Source: Ensifer sesbaniae
GTDB taxonomy: Bacteria; Pseudomonadota; Alphaproteobacteria; Rhizobiales; Rhizobiaceae
Reading direction: 5' to 3'
Assembly (NCBI RefSeq): GCF_013283665.1
Contig: NZ_JABEKU010000001.1
Span: 1,116,001-1,180,000, forward strand
Length of the DNA stretch: 64,000 bases
Of the stretch, positions 8,046-17,243 are shown one piece after another (position 1 is the first letter of the stretch; each line of letters starts with the position of its first letter). The position numbers were made by a program, and so were the translations under genes. Under the pieces are notes generated by a model. It was not told the DNA's origin. It worked only from the letters and a program-made list of their open reading frames with translations, and did not search any database.

Positions 8046-9979
8046 CCGGCAGCGCCGATACCGATATCCTGCTTCTGGCCGAGCGCCTTGAAAACGGTCG
8101 AGACGATGCCGGCGCGGTCGAGGCCGGCGGCGGCGTACATCGCCTCTGGCTTGGCCTGTTCCATCCAGATGTCGGGCATGACCATGGGGCGCACCTTGAG
8201 GCCACCATCAAGCAGGCCGTCCTCGGCGAGAAACTGCAGCACATGGCTGGCGAAACCGCCGACGGCGCCTTCCTCGATGGTGATCAGCACCTCGTGGTGG
8301 CGGGCAAGCTGGCGGATGAGGTCGTGGTCGAGGGGCTTCGCGAAGCGCGCATCGGCGACCGTGGTCGAAAGACCGGCGGCGTCGAGATCTTCGGCCGCCA
8401 TCAGACAGTCGGCGAGACGGGTACCGAAGGAGAGAAGGGCGACCTTCGATCCCTGCTTGACGATGCGGCCCTTGCCGATCTCCAGGATCTGGCCGCGCTC
8501 CGGCATTTCGACGCCGACGCCTTCGCCGCGCGGATAGCGGAAAGAGATCGGGCCGGCGTCATAGGCGGCGGCGGTGCGCACCATGTGCTTCAATTCCGCC
8601 TCGTCGGCGGCTGCCATCACCACGAAACCGGGAAGCGTCGCGAGATAGGTCGTGTCGAACGAACCCGCATGGGTCGGTCCGTCGGCGCCGACGAAACCGG
8701 CGCGGTCGATCGGGAAGCGCACGGGTAGGCCCTGGATCGCCACGTCATGCACCACCTGGTCATAGCCGCGCTGCAGAAAGGTCGAGTAGATGGCCGCGAA
8801 TGGCTTGTAGCCCTCGGCGGCGAGGCCGGCGGCGAACGTCACCGCATGCTGTTCGGCAATGCCGACGTCGAAACAGCGGGACGGATGGACCTTGGCGAAC
8901 CTGTCGAGACCGGTGCCGGTAGGCATGGCGGCGGTGACCGCGACGATTTTGTCGTCGAGGCTTGCTTCCTGCGTCAGCGCATCGGCAAAGACGGCGGTAT
9001 AGGCGGGCGCATTCGGCTTGGCCTTCGCCTGGGCCCCGGTGATGACGTCGAATTTGTTGACGCCGTGATACTTGTCGGCGGCGGCTTCCGCCGGCGGATA
9101 GCCCTTGCCCTTCTGCGTCACCACATGGATCAGCACAGGACCCTTGGCGTTATCGCGCACGTTGCGCAGCACCGGCAGCAGATGGTCGAAGGAATGTCCG
9201 TCGATCGGGCCGATGTGGTAGAAGCCCATCTCCTCGAAGAGCGTGCCGCCGGTGACGTAGCCGCGGGCATGCTCGACCGCGCGGGTGATCGCCCGGTCGA
9301 CGGTCTTGCCGAGATAGGCGGTCAGCTTCTTGCCGACCTCGCGGATGCCCATATAGGTGCGGCCGGAGGCGAGGCGCGCCAGATAGGCGCTCATCGCGCC
9401 GGTCGGCGGCGCGATCGACATGTCGTTGTCGTTGAGGATGACGATCAGCCGCGCGTCGAGCGCGCCGGCATTGTTCAGCGCCTCATAGGCCATGCCGGCC
9501 GACAGCGCACCGTCGCCGATGACGGCGATGACGTTGCGGTTCTTGCCGTCGAGATCGGCGGCAACGGCCATGCCGAGGCCGGCGGAAATCGACGTCGAGG
9601 AATGGGCGGCGCCGAAGGGATCGTATTCGCTCTCGGCGCGACGGGTGAAGCCCGAAAGGCCGCCTTCCTGGCGAAGCGTGCGGATGCGGTCACGGCGGCC
9701 GGTCAGGATCTTGTGCGGGTAACACTGGTGGCCGACGTCGAAGATCAGTCGGTCATGCGGCGTGTTGAACACCTTGTGGATGGCGATCGTCAGTTCGACG
9801 ACGCCGAGGCCCGCGCCGAGGTGGCCGCCGGTACGCGACACCGCGTCGATCATCTCCGCCCGGACTTCTCCGGCAAGCTGCGGCAGGTCCTTGTCGTCGA
9901 TCTTCTTCAGATCGTCGGGGAAGGTCACCTTATCGAGCAAGGGAGTAGCCGGCATCGGATTGGTTGGCAGTTGTGTCAC
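8042..9979 (-). CDS. dxs: 1-deoxy-D-xylulose-5-phosphate synthase
   Basis: Thiamine-diphosphate enzyme of 645 residues. It condenses pyruvate and glyceraldehyde 3-phosphate in the first step of the non-mevalonate isoprenoid pathway; ispH of the same pathway is at 43.3 kb. The ThDP/Mg site is [19 protein letters not shown]. The N-terminal [14 protein letters not shown] and the pyrimidine-domain [17 protein letters not shown] are characteristic. The region just upstream (9980-10200) carries palindromic repeats, so promoter elements are hard to pick out. Its 3' end overlaps the convergent dodecin gene by 4 bases. Confidence 0.97.
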   Translation of the reverse strand: MTQLPTNPMPATPLLDKVTFPDDLKKIDDKDLPQLAGEVRAEMIDAVSRTGGHLGAGLGVVELTIAIHKVFNTPHDRLIFDVGHQCYPHKILTGRRDRIRTLRQEGGLSGFTRRAESEYDPFGAAHSSTSISAGLGMAVAADLDGKNRNVIAVIGDGALSAGMAYEALNNAGALDARLIVILNDNDMSIAPPTGAMSAYLARLASGRTYMGIREVGKKLTAYLGKTVDRAITRAVEHARGYVTGGTLFEEMGFYHIGPIDGHSFDHLLPVLRNVRDNAKGPVLIHVVTQKGKGYPPAEAAADKYHGVNKFDVITGAQAKAKPNAPAYTAVFADALTQEASLDDKIVAVTAAMPTGTGLDRFAKVHPSRCFDVGIAEQHAVTFAAGLAAEGYKPFAAIYSTFLQRGYDQVVHDVAIQGLPVRFPIDRAGFVGADGPTHAGSFDTTYLATLPGFVVMAAADEAELKHMVRTAAAYDAGPISFRYPRGEGVGVEMPERGQILEIGKGRIVKQGSKVALLSFGTRLADCLMAAEDLDAAGLSTTVADARFAKPLDHDLIRQLARHHEVLITIEEGAVGGFASHVLQFLAEDGLLDGGLKVRPMVMPDIWMEQAKPEAMYAAAGLDRAGIVSTVFKALGQKQDIGIGAAG

Positions 9980-10120
9980 GCTGCATGCCTCATGCGCGCC
10001 GCGGGATCAGGCGCGCGATAGTTAGTGGTACCGTCGAAGCGGCTCTTTAGACGCAATCGTTGCTGAATGCAAAATTAGGCGTTCCTGCGTCGTCGACCAA
10101 GAGACTAGCGCATGATTCTG

Positions 10121-10183
10121 TGAATCGAAATCGATTCAAGCGGGATGAGGCAATGTTGCGCGGTTTTATGCACTCATCCCGCC
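10121..10183. repeat. Palindromic repeat family B, copy 1, with adjoining small palindrome
   Basis: A TGAATCG/CGATTCA palindrome (10121-10138) abuts a larger inverted repeat (10139-10183) with GCGGGATGA and TCATCCCGC arms around an ACCGCGCA-type core. The larger unit matches, in inverted orientation, repeats at 19914, 60211 and 62874. It separates dxs from the pirin gene. Confidence 0.55.
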
Positions 10184-10200
10184 TCTACTTTTGGTCGAAA

Positions 10201-11124
10201 TCAGCCTTCGGGCAGCGGAATGAATTCTTCCTCGTCGCCGGGCACGACGTCGAAGCGGCCGGTGCGCCATTCCTCCTTCGCCTTGTCGATGCGCTCCTTG
10301 GACGAGGAAACGAAGTTCCACCAGATGTGGCGGGCCGAACCGAGCGCGGCACCACCGAAGAGCATGACGTGACAGCCCTCAGGCCCGGCGGTAACGGTGA
10401 TCTCGTCGCCCGGGCGGAAGACGAGCAACTGGTTTTCGGCGAAATGGTCACCGGCGATGATCGCCTCGCCGGAGAGAATATAGAGCGCACGCTCTTCCCA
10501 CTGCGCGGCGAAGGGGGCGCTTTTGCCTGGCGCGATGTTGAGATCGACGTAGATGGTGTCGGTGAAGACCGAGACGGGCGACTTGGCGCCCTCAAAATTG
10601 CCGATCACCACCCGCGCCTTGATGCCGTCGTCGCTCATATGCGGCAGCGCCCGCTCCTCGGTGTGGCTGAAGATCGGGTCGATCTCTTCCTTGTGGTCGG
10701 GCAGCGCCAGCCAGGTTTGCAGACCCGAGATCGAGCGCGCATGGCCGCGCTGGTTTTCAGGAGAACGCTCGGAATGCACGATGCCGCGGCCGGCGGTCAT
10801 CAGGTTGACGTCGCCGGGGCGGATGACCATCTCGGTGCCGAGGCTGTCGCGGTGCTTGATCTCGCCGTCGAAGAGATAGGTGACCGTCGAAAGGCCGATA
10901 TGGGGGTGCGGGCGCACGTCGATCGCTTCGCCGGCCCGCAGCAGCGCCGGTCCCATCCGGTCGAAGAAGATGAAGGGTCCGACGAGGCGGCGCTTCGCCG
11001 TCGGCAAAGCGCGGCGAACCTGTAGGCCGCCGATATCGCTGGTGCGCGGAACGATCAGATGTTCGATGGCGTCGCAGGCGGGCTTGTCGCCGGCCAGTGG
11101 ATCGGGGCCTGGAAAGAAGGACAT
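10201..11124 (-). CDS. Pirin family protein
   Basis: Bicupin protein of 307 residues. The N-terminal cupin has the metal-binding pattern RPHPHIGLSTVTY with a further histidine at GIVHSERSP; some bacterial pirins with this set act as quercetin 2,3-dioxygenases. The second cupin includes ERALYILSGEAIIAGD and ends near residue 290. The start ATG at 11124 is preferred over one at 11250 because it is preceded by GGGAG and gives the usual N-terminus. Substrate is not predictable. It lies between xseB and dxs on the same strand, separated from each by more than 150 bases. Confidence 0.9.
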   Translation of the reverse strand: MSFFPGPDPLAGDKPACDAIEHLIVPRTSDIGGLQVRRALPTAKRRLVGPFIFFDRMGPALLRAGEAIDVRPHPHIGLSTVTYLFDGEIKHRDSLGTEMVIRPGDVNLMTAGRGIVHSERSPENQRGHARSISGLQTWLALPDHKEEIDPIFSHTEERALPHMSDDGIKARVVIGNFEGAKSPVSVFTDTIYVDLNIAPGKSAPFAAQWEERALYILSGEAIIAGDHFAENQLLVFRPGDEITVTAGPEGCHVMLFGGAALGSARHIWWNFVSSSKERIDKAKEEWRTGRFDVVPGDEEEFIPLPEG

Positions 11125-11239
11125 GCGCGTGCTCCCGTTTTTTGCTGTCGCATCAATAACTAACGCCTGCAGTCTAAGGCGGCTAGAGACCATGCCGATA
11201 CGCAGCGTTTCCACGGGGCGATCAATGTCCTTAGGGCGC

Positions 11240-11261
11240 CATGCGTTCAAATGAACGCATG
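11240..11261. promoter_or_regulatory. 22-bp perfect palindrome upstream of the pirin gene
   Basis: CATGCGTTCA, two A residues, then TGAACGCATG form an exact inverted repeat. It lies 115 bases upstream of the pirin start and 25 bases after the end of xseB. It has no T-run, so an operator is more likely than a terminator. The binding protein is unknown. Confidence 0.4.
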
Positions 11262-11286
11262 AAGAACGCTCCAGCGCATTGATGGC

Positions 11287-11538
11287 TTAGTCGGCGTCGA
11301 GCGGCTCCACGCCCTGCGGCTTGCCGGCGCGGTCGAGGCGGATTTTTTCGATGCGGTCTTCAGCGGCCTTCAAGAGCGCCTCGCAATGCTTCTTCAGCGC
11401 CTCGCCGCGCTCGTAGATCTCGATCGACTTGTCGAGCGCCACGTCGCCGCGTTCCAGCGCCGAGACGATCCGCTCCAGTTCCTCGACGGCCTGCTCGAAG
11501 GAGAGGGTGGAAACGTCCGGTTGCGTGGTGGTGTTCAT
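11287..11538 (-). CDS. xseB: Exodeoxyribonuclease VII small subunit
   Basis: Protein of 83 residues, normal length for XseB, the helical subunit that wraps around XseA in exonuclease VII (degradation of single-stranded DNA). The signature [20 protein letters not shown], followed by the [12 protein letters not shown] helix, identifies it. It starts 2 bases after the stop of the histone-deacetylase-like gene, indicating one operon. The large subunit gene xseA is not in the window. Confidence 0.95.
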   Translation of the reverse strand: MNTTTQPDVSTLSFEQAVEELERIVSALERGDVALDKSIEIYERGEALKKHCEALLKAAEDRIEKIRLDRAGKPQGVEPLDAD

Positions 11539-11540
11539 GG

Positions 11541-12470
11541 TTACCCTCTCATCAGTCTCAGAATGTGCAGGCCGGCCGATTCGGCCAGGCCCTGAAGGTC
11601 ATAGCCGCCTTCGAGCAGGCTGACCATGCGGTTGCCGGCGCTGCGATCGGCGATCTCGTGCAGGCGTCCGGTGGCCCAGTCGAAATCCTCGGCGACGAGA
11701 TTGATCTGCGCCAGGGGATCGCGGTGATGCGCGTCGAAGCCGGCCGAGATCAGGATGAAGTCCGGCCGGAAATTGGTGAGTGCCGAAAGCACGCGGCTGC
11801 GGAATGCCTCGCGGAAGTGCTCGCTGCCGTTGTTCGGCGAGAGTGGCGCGTTGACGATGTTGCCTTTGACGCCTGTCTCGTCCTTGGCGCCGGTACCGGG
11901 ATAAAGCGGCATCTGGTGCGTCGAGCAGAAGAGCACCGACGGATCGTTCCAGAAGATGTCCTGGGTGCCGTTGCCGTGGTGCACGTCCCAGTCGACGATC
12001 GCGACGCGCTCGGCGCCGTGAACCTTTTGGGCATATCGGGCGGCAATCGCCACCGTGTTGAAAAAACAGAAGCCCATCGCCTTGTTCTTCTCGGCGTGGT
12101 GGCCCGGTGGCCGCGCCGCCACGAAGGCGTTGTCGGTCTCGCCGGTAAAGACCGCATCGACCGCCGCGACAGCTCCGCCGATGCCGGTCAGCGCCGCCTC
12201 CAGGCTCAACGGGCTCGCATAGGTATCCGCCTCGAAATGGTTGAGGCCTTCGTCCGGAATGGCGCGCCGGACGGCGGTCAGATGCTCTTCGGGATGGGCC
12301 AGCAGGACGAGGTCTTCGCTCGCCTTTTTCGCTTCGATCCGCTTGAGATCGGCGAAATTAGGATGTTCGAGCGCAATGTTCAGCGCCTTCAGCCGGTCCG
12401 GCCGCTCGGGATGTCCCTCCGGAACCTCGTGTTCCAGGAAGACCGGATTTTCGTAGAGGAACGTGGTCAT
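11541..12470 (-). CDS. Histone deacetylase-like amidohydrolase
   Basis: Zinc amidohydrolase of 309 residues in the class II HDAC / acetylpolyamine amidohydrolase superfamily. Active-site pieces visible are RPPGHHAE (tandem histidines), [13 protein letters not shown] (zinc ligands Asp and His), [12 protein letters not shown] (second zinc aspartate) and LLEGGYD. Bacterial relatives deacetylate polyamines or acetylated lysine; the substrate is not evident here. It is directly followed by xseB with a 2-base gap, a pairing common in rhizobia. Confidence 0.93.
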   Translation of the reverse strand: MTTFLYENPVFLEHEVPEGHPERPDRLKALNIALEHPNFADLKRIEAKKASEDLVLLAHPEEHLTAVRRAIPDEGLNHFEADTYASPLSLEAALTGIGGAVAAVDAVFTGETDNAFVAARPPGHHAEKNKAMGFCFFNTVAIAARYAQKVHGAERVAIVDWDVHHGNGTQDIFWNDPSVLFCSTHQMPLYPGTGAKDETGVKGNIVNAPLSPNNGSEHFREAFRSRVLSALTNFRPDFILISAGFDAHHRDPLAQINLVAEDFDWATGRLHEIADRSAGNRMVSLLEGGYDLQGLAESAGLHILRLMRG

Positions 12471-12532
12471 GCCGGGAAACTAGTGCTGTAACCTGCCAAG
12501 GTCCATGGCGAGGCGGCGGAAAGGCGGAATTT

Positions 12533-13504
12533 TCAACAGCGCGGATCGAGCAGCAGCTTGCCGTCGCGGCTGGAATCCGCCTGATGCGTCAGTGCCGCAT
12601 CGAGCCTGCTCAGGGGATGGATCTCCGCGATGCGGCTCCTGAAGAGGCCGCTCCGCAAGCCTTCGAAACTCTTCGCAAAAGCGGCCTCGATCGCTGCACG
12701 GCCCGCCGAATGCACCCAGGTGCGCAGCCACAGGAAGGAGAAGCGGATGTCCGGCCGTGCCTGGATCGCCCCCTGCGGGACCGGCACGTTGCTCAGCGCG
12801 CCATACTGGACGAAGGCGCCGCCGGGTTTGAGCGTTCGCAGGATGAGGTCGCCGGCGAAAGGACCGCCGACAGCATCGATGATCGCGTCGAAGCGGAGAT
12901 CCGGCAGGCGCTGTTCGTCTCCAAGCGCGATCTGGCCGGGAACTTCACGCGCGAGCCGCTCGGCGCTGCGCTCGCTGCGAACGATGCCGGTGGCCTCCGC
13001 CCCTTCGCCGGCAAGCAGCTTCATCAGCATGCCGCCAATTGCGGATCCGGCGGCCGTGACGCCGATGCGGCGCCCCTCGAGCGAACCGAAATGAGCGTGC
13101 AGTGCCTCGATCAACTGCAGCGCCGTCAGCGGGTTGACGTAGCAGGTCGCCGCGTCGGTCTCGCTGATGTCGTCGGGCAGGGCGAAGCACCATTCGGCCG
13201 GCCTGATCAGGTACTCCTGCCAAAGACCGCTGGCGCCGATCGGGACCACGCGGTCGCCGGGTTTCAGCGACGTGACGCCGGCGCCGACGCGCGTCACCAT
13301 GCCGAAGCCTTCGAAGCCAGGCACGAAGGGCAGGCTGGTGCGGGCGCTATAGGCGCCGGTCACCGGGATGAGATCGGATGGGTTGATGGCGGCCAGCGCC
13401 ACCGCCACCTCGACTTCCCCCGATCCCGGCGTGCCGCGCTCTGCATCGACCAGCGCAATCACTTGCCGGGGGTCGCCGAACTGTCTAACGAGGGTGGAGC
13501 GCAT
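12533..13504 (-). CDS. Zinc-independent MDR oxidoreductase (quinone reductase / enoyl reductase-like)
   Basis: NAD(P)H-dependent medium-chain dehydrogenase/reductase of 323 residues. The GroES-like N-terminal part contains NPSDLIPVTGAY and PFVPGFEGFGMVTRVG; the structural-zinc cysteine cluster is absent, as in quinone-oxidoreductase and MECR-like enoyl reductases. The Rossmann region is GVTAAGSAIGGML. The ATG at 13504 is used because the upstream open frame would run through the divergent thioesterase gene. The thioesterase starts only 16 bases away, so the promoters must lie within the neighbouring coding regions. Substrate unknown. Confidence 0.87.
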   Translation of the reverse strand: MRSTLVRQFGDPRQVIALVDAERGTPGSGEVEVAVALAAINPSDLIPVTGAYSARTSLPFVPGFEGFGMVTRVGAGVTSLKPGDRVVPIGASGLWQEYLIRPAEWCFALPDDISETDAATCYVNPLTALQLIEALHAHFGSLEGRRIGVTAAGSAIGGMLMKLLAGEGAEATGIVRSERSAERLAREVPGQIALGDEQRLPDLRFDAIIDAVGGPFAGDLILRTLKPGGAFVQYGALSNVPVPQGAIQARPDIRFSFLWLRTWVHSAGRAAIEAAFAKSFEGLRSGLFRSRIAEIHPLSRLDAALTHQADSSRDGKLLLDPRC

Positions 13505-13520
13505 CGTCAGGGAGCCTCGC

Positions 13521-13922
13521 ATGGACGGCAGGGAACTGGAGAACGTCACGGAAATTCGCATTCCGTTTCGCGATATAGACATGCACGGCCATATGCACAA
13601 TGCCGCCTACTACGCCCACGCCGAAGCCGCTCTCTCCAGTTTGTGGCGTCATCGCCCGCATGTGGTGAACGAACCGAGCTATCTCGTGCGCCGCTCCGCT
13701 TGCGTCTATCACCGCGGCCTGCGCTACGACGAGCCGGCCCGCTTCACCGTCAACGTGGCGAAGATCGGCGGCAGCTCGATCAGCTTTGCCGTCAAGGTCG
13801 AAGCCCGCGGTCAACTCGCGGCGGAAGTCGAGGTCGTCTGGGTGGCGGTCGATCCACAACGGCACACGCCGCTGCCGCTGCCGACCATGACGCGGGAATG
13901 GCTGGCGGCTTATTCTGTCTAG
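13521..13922 (+). CDS. Acyl-CoA thioesterase, 4-hydroxybenzoyl-CoA thioesterase (hot-dog) family
   Basis: Hot-dog fold protein of 133 residues expected to hydrolyse an acyl-CoA or acyl-ACP thioester. The motif FRDIDMHGHMHNAAYYAHAE (about residues 15-34) carries the conserved Asp-x-x-x-His-x-x-Asn region of the 4HBT/YbgC family. The start at 13521 has GGGAG 6 bases upstream; longer in-frame starts would fall inside the divergent oxidoreductase gene. It is divergent from that gene and convergent with the thiolase gene. Confidence 0.88.
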   Translation: MDGRELENVTEIRIPFRDIDMHGHMHNAAYYAHAEAALSSLWRHRPHVVNEPSYLVRRSACVYHRGLRYDEPARFTVNVAKIGGSSISFAVKVEARGQLAAEVEVVWVAVDPQRHTPLPLPTMTREWLAAYSV

Positions 13923-13976
13923 CCAACGACATTCCGCGAAAGGTGCGAGGCGATTGCCGCCCGCAATCGCGTGCAT

Positions 13977-15158
13977 TCAAACCGCGCGAAACAGCGCGAC
14001 GACACCCATCCCGCCGCCAACGCCCATCATCGCCAGCCCCTCCGTGCCCGATGGCGCCGTCAACATCTGCGAGAAGAGCCGGACGGTGAGGATCGCCCCC
14101 GAGGCGCCATAGGGATGGCCAAGCGCGATGGCGCCGCCATCGAGGTTGACCCTCTCCGCCGGAATGTCGAGCTGGTCGAGGCTGCCGAGCACCTGCGAAG
14201 CGAAGGCCTCGTTGAATTCGATGAGATCGACCTTTGCCGGATCGAGCGCAGGCTGTCGCGCTTTCAGCTTCTGCATTGCCGGAACCGGGCCGAGGCCGAG
14301 CAGGTTGGGATCGACGCCCGCCGTTGCCGCATCGACGAATTCGAGCGCGAAGGGCGCGCCAAGTCGCTGCGCTTCGGCAAGGCTCGTCACCAACGCGACG
14401 GCCGCGCCGTCGTTGATCGGGCAGGCATTGCCGGCCGTCACCGTGCCGCCCTCGACGAAGACCGGCTTCAGCCGCCGCAGCGTTTCCATCGACGCATTGG
14501 GTCGTGGGCATTCGTCCCGTGACACGACGCTAGCCGCCGTCTCGATCGGCACGATTTCGCGGAGGAAACCGCTGGCAAGCTCGGCTCTAATGGCGCGGCG
14601 ATGGCTTTGAAGCGCAAAGCTGTCCTGCCGTTCGCGAGAAATGCCGCAGGCCACCGCAACATTCTCGGCGGCGACGCCCATGTCCGGATCGCCGATCTCG
14701 TCCGGCGCCATGCGGGCGCGCTTGACCGGGGCAAGTTCGCCGCCACGCTCCAGTGGCGGCCTCAGGCGGATATGCGCGCGGCTGGCGCTCTCGGTGCCGC
14801 CGGCGAGATAAAATCGTCCCGCGCCGGCCTGGATCATGCGCGCCGCAAGCGTGATCGCTTCCAGCCCCGATCCGCATTGGCGATCGACGGTGACGCCCGG
14901 TGTCGAAACCGGCAGGCCTGCTTCGAGCGCTGCGAGCCGGGCGAGATTGCCGGCGCTGTTGGCGGCGTTGCCGAGAATGACGTCGTCGATATCGGTCGCT
15001 GCCAGCCCGACATCCGCAACAAGGCGGGTAATCAGCGCTGCCGCCAGCCGTGACGGCTCGACATCGCGAAGCGTGCCATTGACGCGGCCGATCGGCGTTC
15101 TGAGTGCCGCGATTATTACCGGCACGCGCGATGGATCAGTCGATGCGTTCGAGGCCAT
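13977..15158 (-). CDS. Thiolase family protein (acetyl-CoA acetyltransferase-like) with altered active site
   Basis: Thiolase fold of 393 residues. The nucleophilic cysteine is present in VDRQCGSGLEA (about residue 91), as are the asparagine motif EFNEAFASQ and the histidine motif ALGHPYGASGA. In the C-terminal loop, where family members have a second catalytic cysteine before the GGG turn (C-I-G-G-G), this protein has MMGVGGGMG with glycine in that place. The normal acid/base residue therefore appears to be missing. The gene overlaps the upstream acyl-CoA ligase by 23 bases and ends the bioMNY-ligase-thiolase run. It may act slowly, use another general base, or do related chemistry. Confidence 0.9.
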   Translation of the reverse strand: MASNASTDPSRVPVIIAALRTPIGRVNGTLRDVEPSRLAAALITRLVADVGLAATDIDDVILGNAANSAGNLARLAALEAGLPVSTPGVTVDRQCGSGLEAITLAARMIQAGAGRFYLAGGTESASRAHIRLRPPLERGGELAPVKRARMAPDEIGDPDMGVAAENVAVACGISRERQDSFALQSHRRAIRAELASGFLREIVPIETAASVVSRDECPRPNASMETLRRLKPVFVEGGTVTAGNACPINDGAAVALVTSLAEAQRLGAPFALEFVDAATAGVDPNLLGLGPVPAMQKLKARQPALDPAKVDLIEFNEAFASQVLGSLDQLDIPAERVNLDGGAIALGHPYGASGAILTVRLFSQMLTAPSGTEGLAMMGVGGGMGVVALFRAV

Positions 15159-16638
15159 CGTTTTCGTCCGAGATCCATTGTCTGAGTAGGCCGGCCGCCA
15201 CCTTGCCCGAGCGCGTCATCGGCATCTTCCGGCAGAGCCAGAGGCGACGCGGATGTTTATAGCGGGGCAGGTGGGCGGCAAGATGGCGACCGAGCGCTTC
15301 CCGGTCGAACGCGCTGCCTTCCGGCTCGATGACGGCAACGAGTTCACTGCCGAGATCCGGATGATCCAGTCCGAGGACGACGGCGGCATGTACGCCGGGA
15401 TGCGCGGTCAGCGTCGTTTCCACCTCTTGCGGATAGATATTGTTGCCGCCTGAAAGCACCATGCCGCCGGCGCGGCCGAGCAGGTGAAGCGTGCCGTCTT
15501 CATCGAGAAAGCCGAGATCGCCGACCGTCGCAAGCCGACCAAGGCGACGAAAGCCGGCGCCATCGGCGTCGCCGACATAGCCGTCGGAGACGAGTGTACT
15601 ATCGACGAAGATCGTTCCCGTTTCGCCTGCGGGCACTTCGTCCCCCGTATCATTGCGAATGCTGAGCGTGACGCCGGGAAAGGCGCGGCCGACGGCGGTG
15701 GCCGAAGCGGTGTCGTTCTGCGAGGCGACGCTGATAAAGCCCAGTTCCGAGGCGCCGTAATATTCGATGACGGCAGCCGCCGGAAAGGCAATGGCGGCGT
15801 CGGCTCGATCGCCGGTCGTCAGCTTTGAACCGGCGACGGTGATCTGTGTGACGGATGCGCATGGATTGCCGCCTGCGGCGGCGCAAAGCCGCCGCAGCAT
15901 CGTCGGCACGAGAACCAGGCGCTTCACTGCCCCCGCTTCGATGAGGCGCAGCGATCGCGCCGCGTCGAAGTGCGCGGTGCCGATGAATTCGGCGCCGGCG
16001 ACGAGCGTTTCGGCCAGCGCATAGAGCGTCAGCCCGTGTGCCAGCGGGCCGGGGGCGAATGTGCGGGTCTCACTGTCTATGCCGAAGAAGCGTTCGCTGG
16101 TCGCGAGGCTTCGCCGCCATGAACCGCGATCGCGGATGATCGCTTTTGGCGTGCCCGTCGTTCCGGATGTGAAGACGATCAGAAATGGCTCGGTACCGGC
16201 GCCGGCTGCAAGCGGCGCTCGCTCATTGCCATCGGTCTCGCGGAGGGATCGCATCTCGCCGCTTGCCGGGGCCTGCAGAGACAAGCCGGCGCCATTGGCG
16301 CTGATGACGAGATCGGGAGACAGGCGATCGCGCATGGCCTCTCGGGTTGAGGCCGGCAGATGCGGATCGATCAGCGCGACGCAGTGGCCGTTACTGGTGG
16401 CGGCGAGAAAGGCGGCAGCGAAAAGCGGATGATTGCCGGCTTCCAGCGCGATCAGCCGCGAGCGGTTGCCAAGTACGCTGCGGTGCAAGGTGCTCCCGGC
16501 CAGTTCGTCGAATGCTGCAACAAGCTGTCCGGCCAGGCGTTGCAATTCGCCATAAGTGAAGACCCGGCCCTCGATTTGGAAGGCCGGGCTGTGCGGATGT
16601 TCGTCCGCATGGCGATTGACCGCGGCGGCAAACGGCAT
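15136..16638 (-). CDS. AMP-forming acyl-CoA synthetase (acyl-CoA ligase family)
   Basis: Adenylate-forming enzyme of 500 residues that would activate a carboxylic acid to its CoA thioester. The ATP-binding loop FTSGTTGTPKAI, the YYGASELG motif, the GDLGFLDEDG hinge region and the C-terminal catalytic lysine region (TRSGKVAAGLL) are all present. The ATG at 16638 leaves 4 bases after the bioY stop; an earlier start at 16695 would overlap bioY by 53 bases. Tight linkage to the biotin transporter and to a thiolase makes a biotin-related acid (pimelate or biotin itself) a candidate substrate, but this is inference from position only. Confidence 0.9.
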   Translation of the reverse strand: MPFAAAVNRHADEHPHSPAFQIEGRVFTYGELQRLAGQLVAAFDELAGSTLHRSVLGNRSRLIALEAGNHPLFAAAFLAATSNGHCVALIDPHLPASTREAMRDRLSPDLVISANGAGLSLQAPASGEMRSLRETDGNERAPLAAGAGTEPFLIVFTSGTTGTPKAIIRDRGSWRRSLATSERFFGIDSETRTFAPGPLAHGLTLYALAETLVAGAEFIGTAHFDAARSLRLIEAGAVKRLVLVPTMLRRLCAAAGGNPCASVTQITVAGSKLTTGDRADAAIAFPAAAVIEYYGASELGFISVASQNDTASATAVGRAFPGVTLSIRNDTGDEVPAGETGTIFVDSTLVSDGYVGDADGAGFRRLGRLATVGDLGFLDEDGTLHLLGRAGGMVLSGGNNIYPQEVETTLTAHPGVHAAVVLGLDHPDLGSELVAVIEPEGSAFDREALGRHLAAHLPRYKHPRRLWLCRKMPMTRSGKVAAGLLRQWISDENDGLERID

Positions 16639-16642
16639 CGGC

Positions 16643-17206
16643 TCAGGTGCGAGCCGGCAGCAGCGGGTAGCCGGCATAGACCGCGCGCGCGGCAAGTGTC
16701 GCGATCGCAGCCTTCAAGAGGTCGCCTGGGATGAAGGCGAGCGAACCGGTGGCGACCGTCAGGAGCGGCGTGCCGGTAACCACTGACACCCAGGGCATGC
16801 CGATCGCATAGAGCACGACGATGCCGCCGAGAACGGAGGCAAGGAAGAAGCCGATGAACTGGCGCGTCTCCGCCTGGCCCTCGCGCACCATGCGCTCGGC
16901 AATGAGGCCGGTGACGAAAGCAGCGACGACCCAGCCGATGATGAAGCCGCCGGACGGCCCGGCGATCACGGCGAGGCCACCGCGCCCACCCGAAAGCACC
17001 GGCAGGCCGATGACGACCAGAAGCAGGAACAAGAGGAAGGCAAGCGCGCCGCGCTTGGCTCCGAGAATGCAGCCGGCGAGCATGACACCCATCGACTGTG
17101 CGGTGATCGGCACGGGAATGAAGCCGAGCGTAATCGGCGGGATGAGGCCGAGCACGACGACGATCGCGGCGAAGAGGGCGATGAGGACGAGGTCTCTGGT
17201 TTTCAT
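16643..17206 (-). CDS. bioY: Biotin transporter BioY (ECF S component)
   Basis: Integral membrane substrate-binding subunit of 187 residues with about six hydrophobic helices. The BioY signature is visible: VPITAQSMGVMLAG near residue 40 and GPSGGFIIGWVVAA near residue 90. The start ATG at 17206 lies 37 bases after the bioN stop; a longer frame would overlap bioN. Together with BioN and BioM it forms an energy-coupling-factor biotin importer as described for Rhizobium bioMNY. I found no exact BioR box (TTAT-NN-ATAA) before the operon. Confidence 0.95.
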   Translation of the reverse strand: MKTRDLVLIALFAAIVVVLGLIPPITLGFIPVPITAQSMGVMLAGCILGAKRGALAFLLFLLLVVIGLPVLSGGRGGLAVIAGPSGGFIIGWVVAAFVTGLIAERMVREGQAETRQFIGFFLASVLGGIVVLYAIGMPWVSVVTGTPLLTVATGSLAFIPGDLLKAAIATLAARAVYAGYPLLPART

Positions 17207-17243
17207 GCGGGTCCGGTTCCCTTGTGTATTAGTGGGCGCGAAT

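Noticed and set aside
15136-16695. Acyl-CoA ligase starting at 16695
   Set aside because: This would overlap bioY by 53 bases with residues unlike the family; the ATG at 16638 lies 4 bases after the bioY stop and fits the family start.
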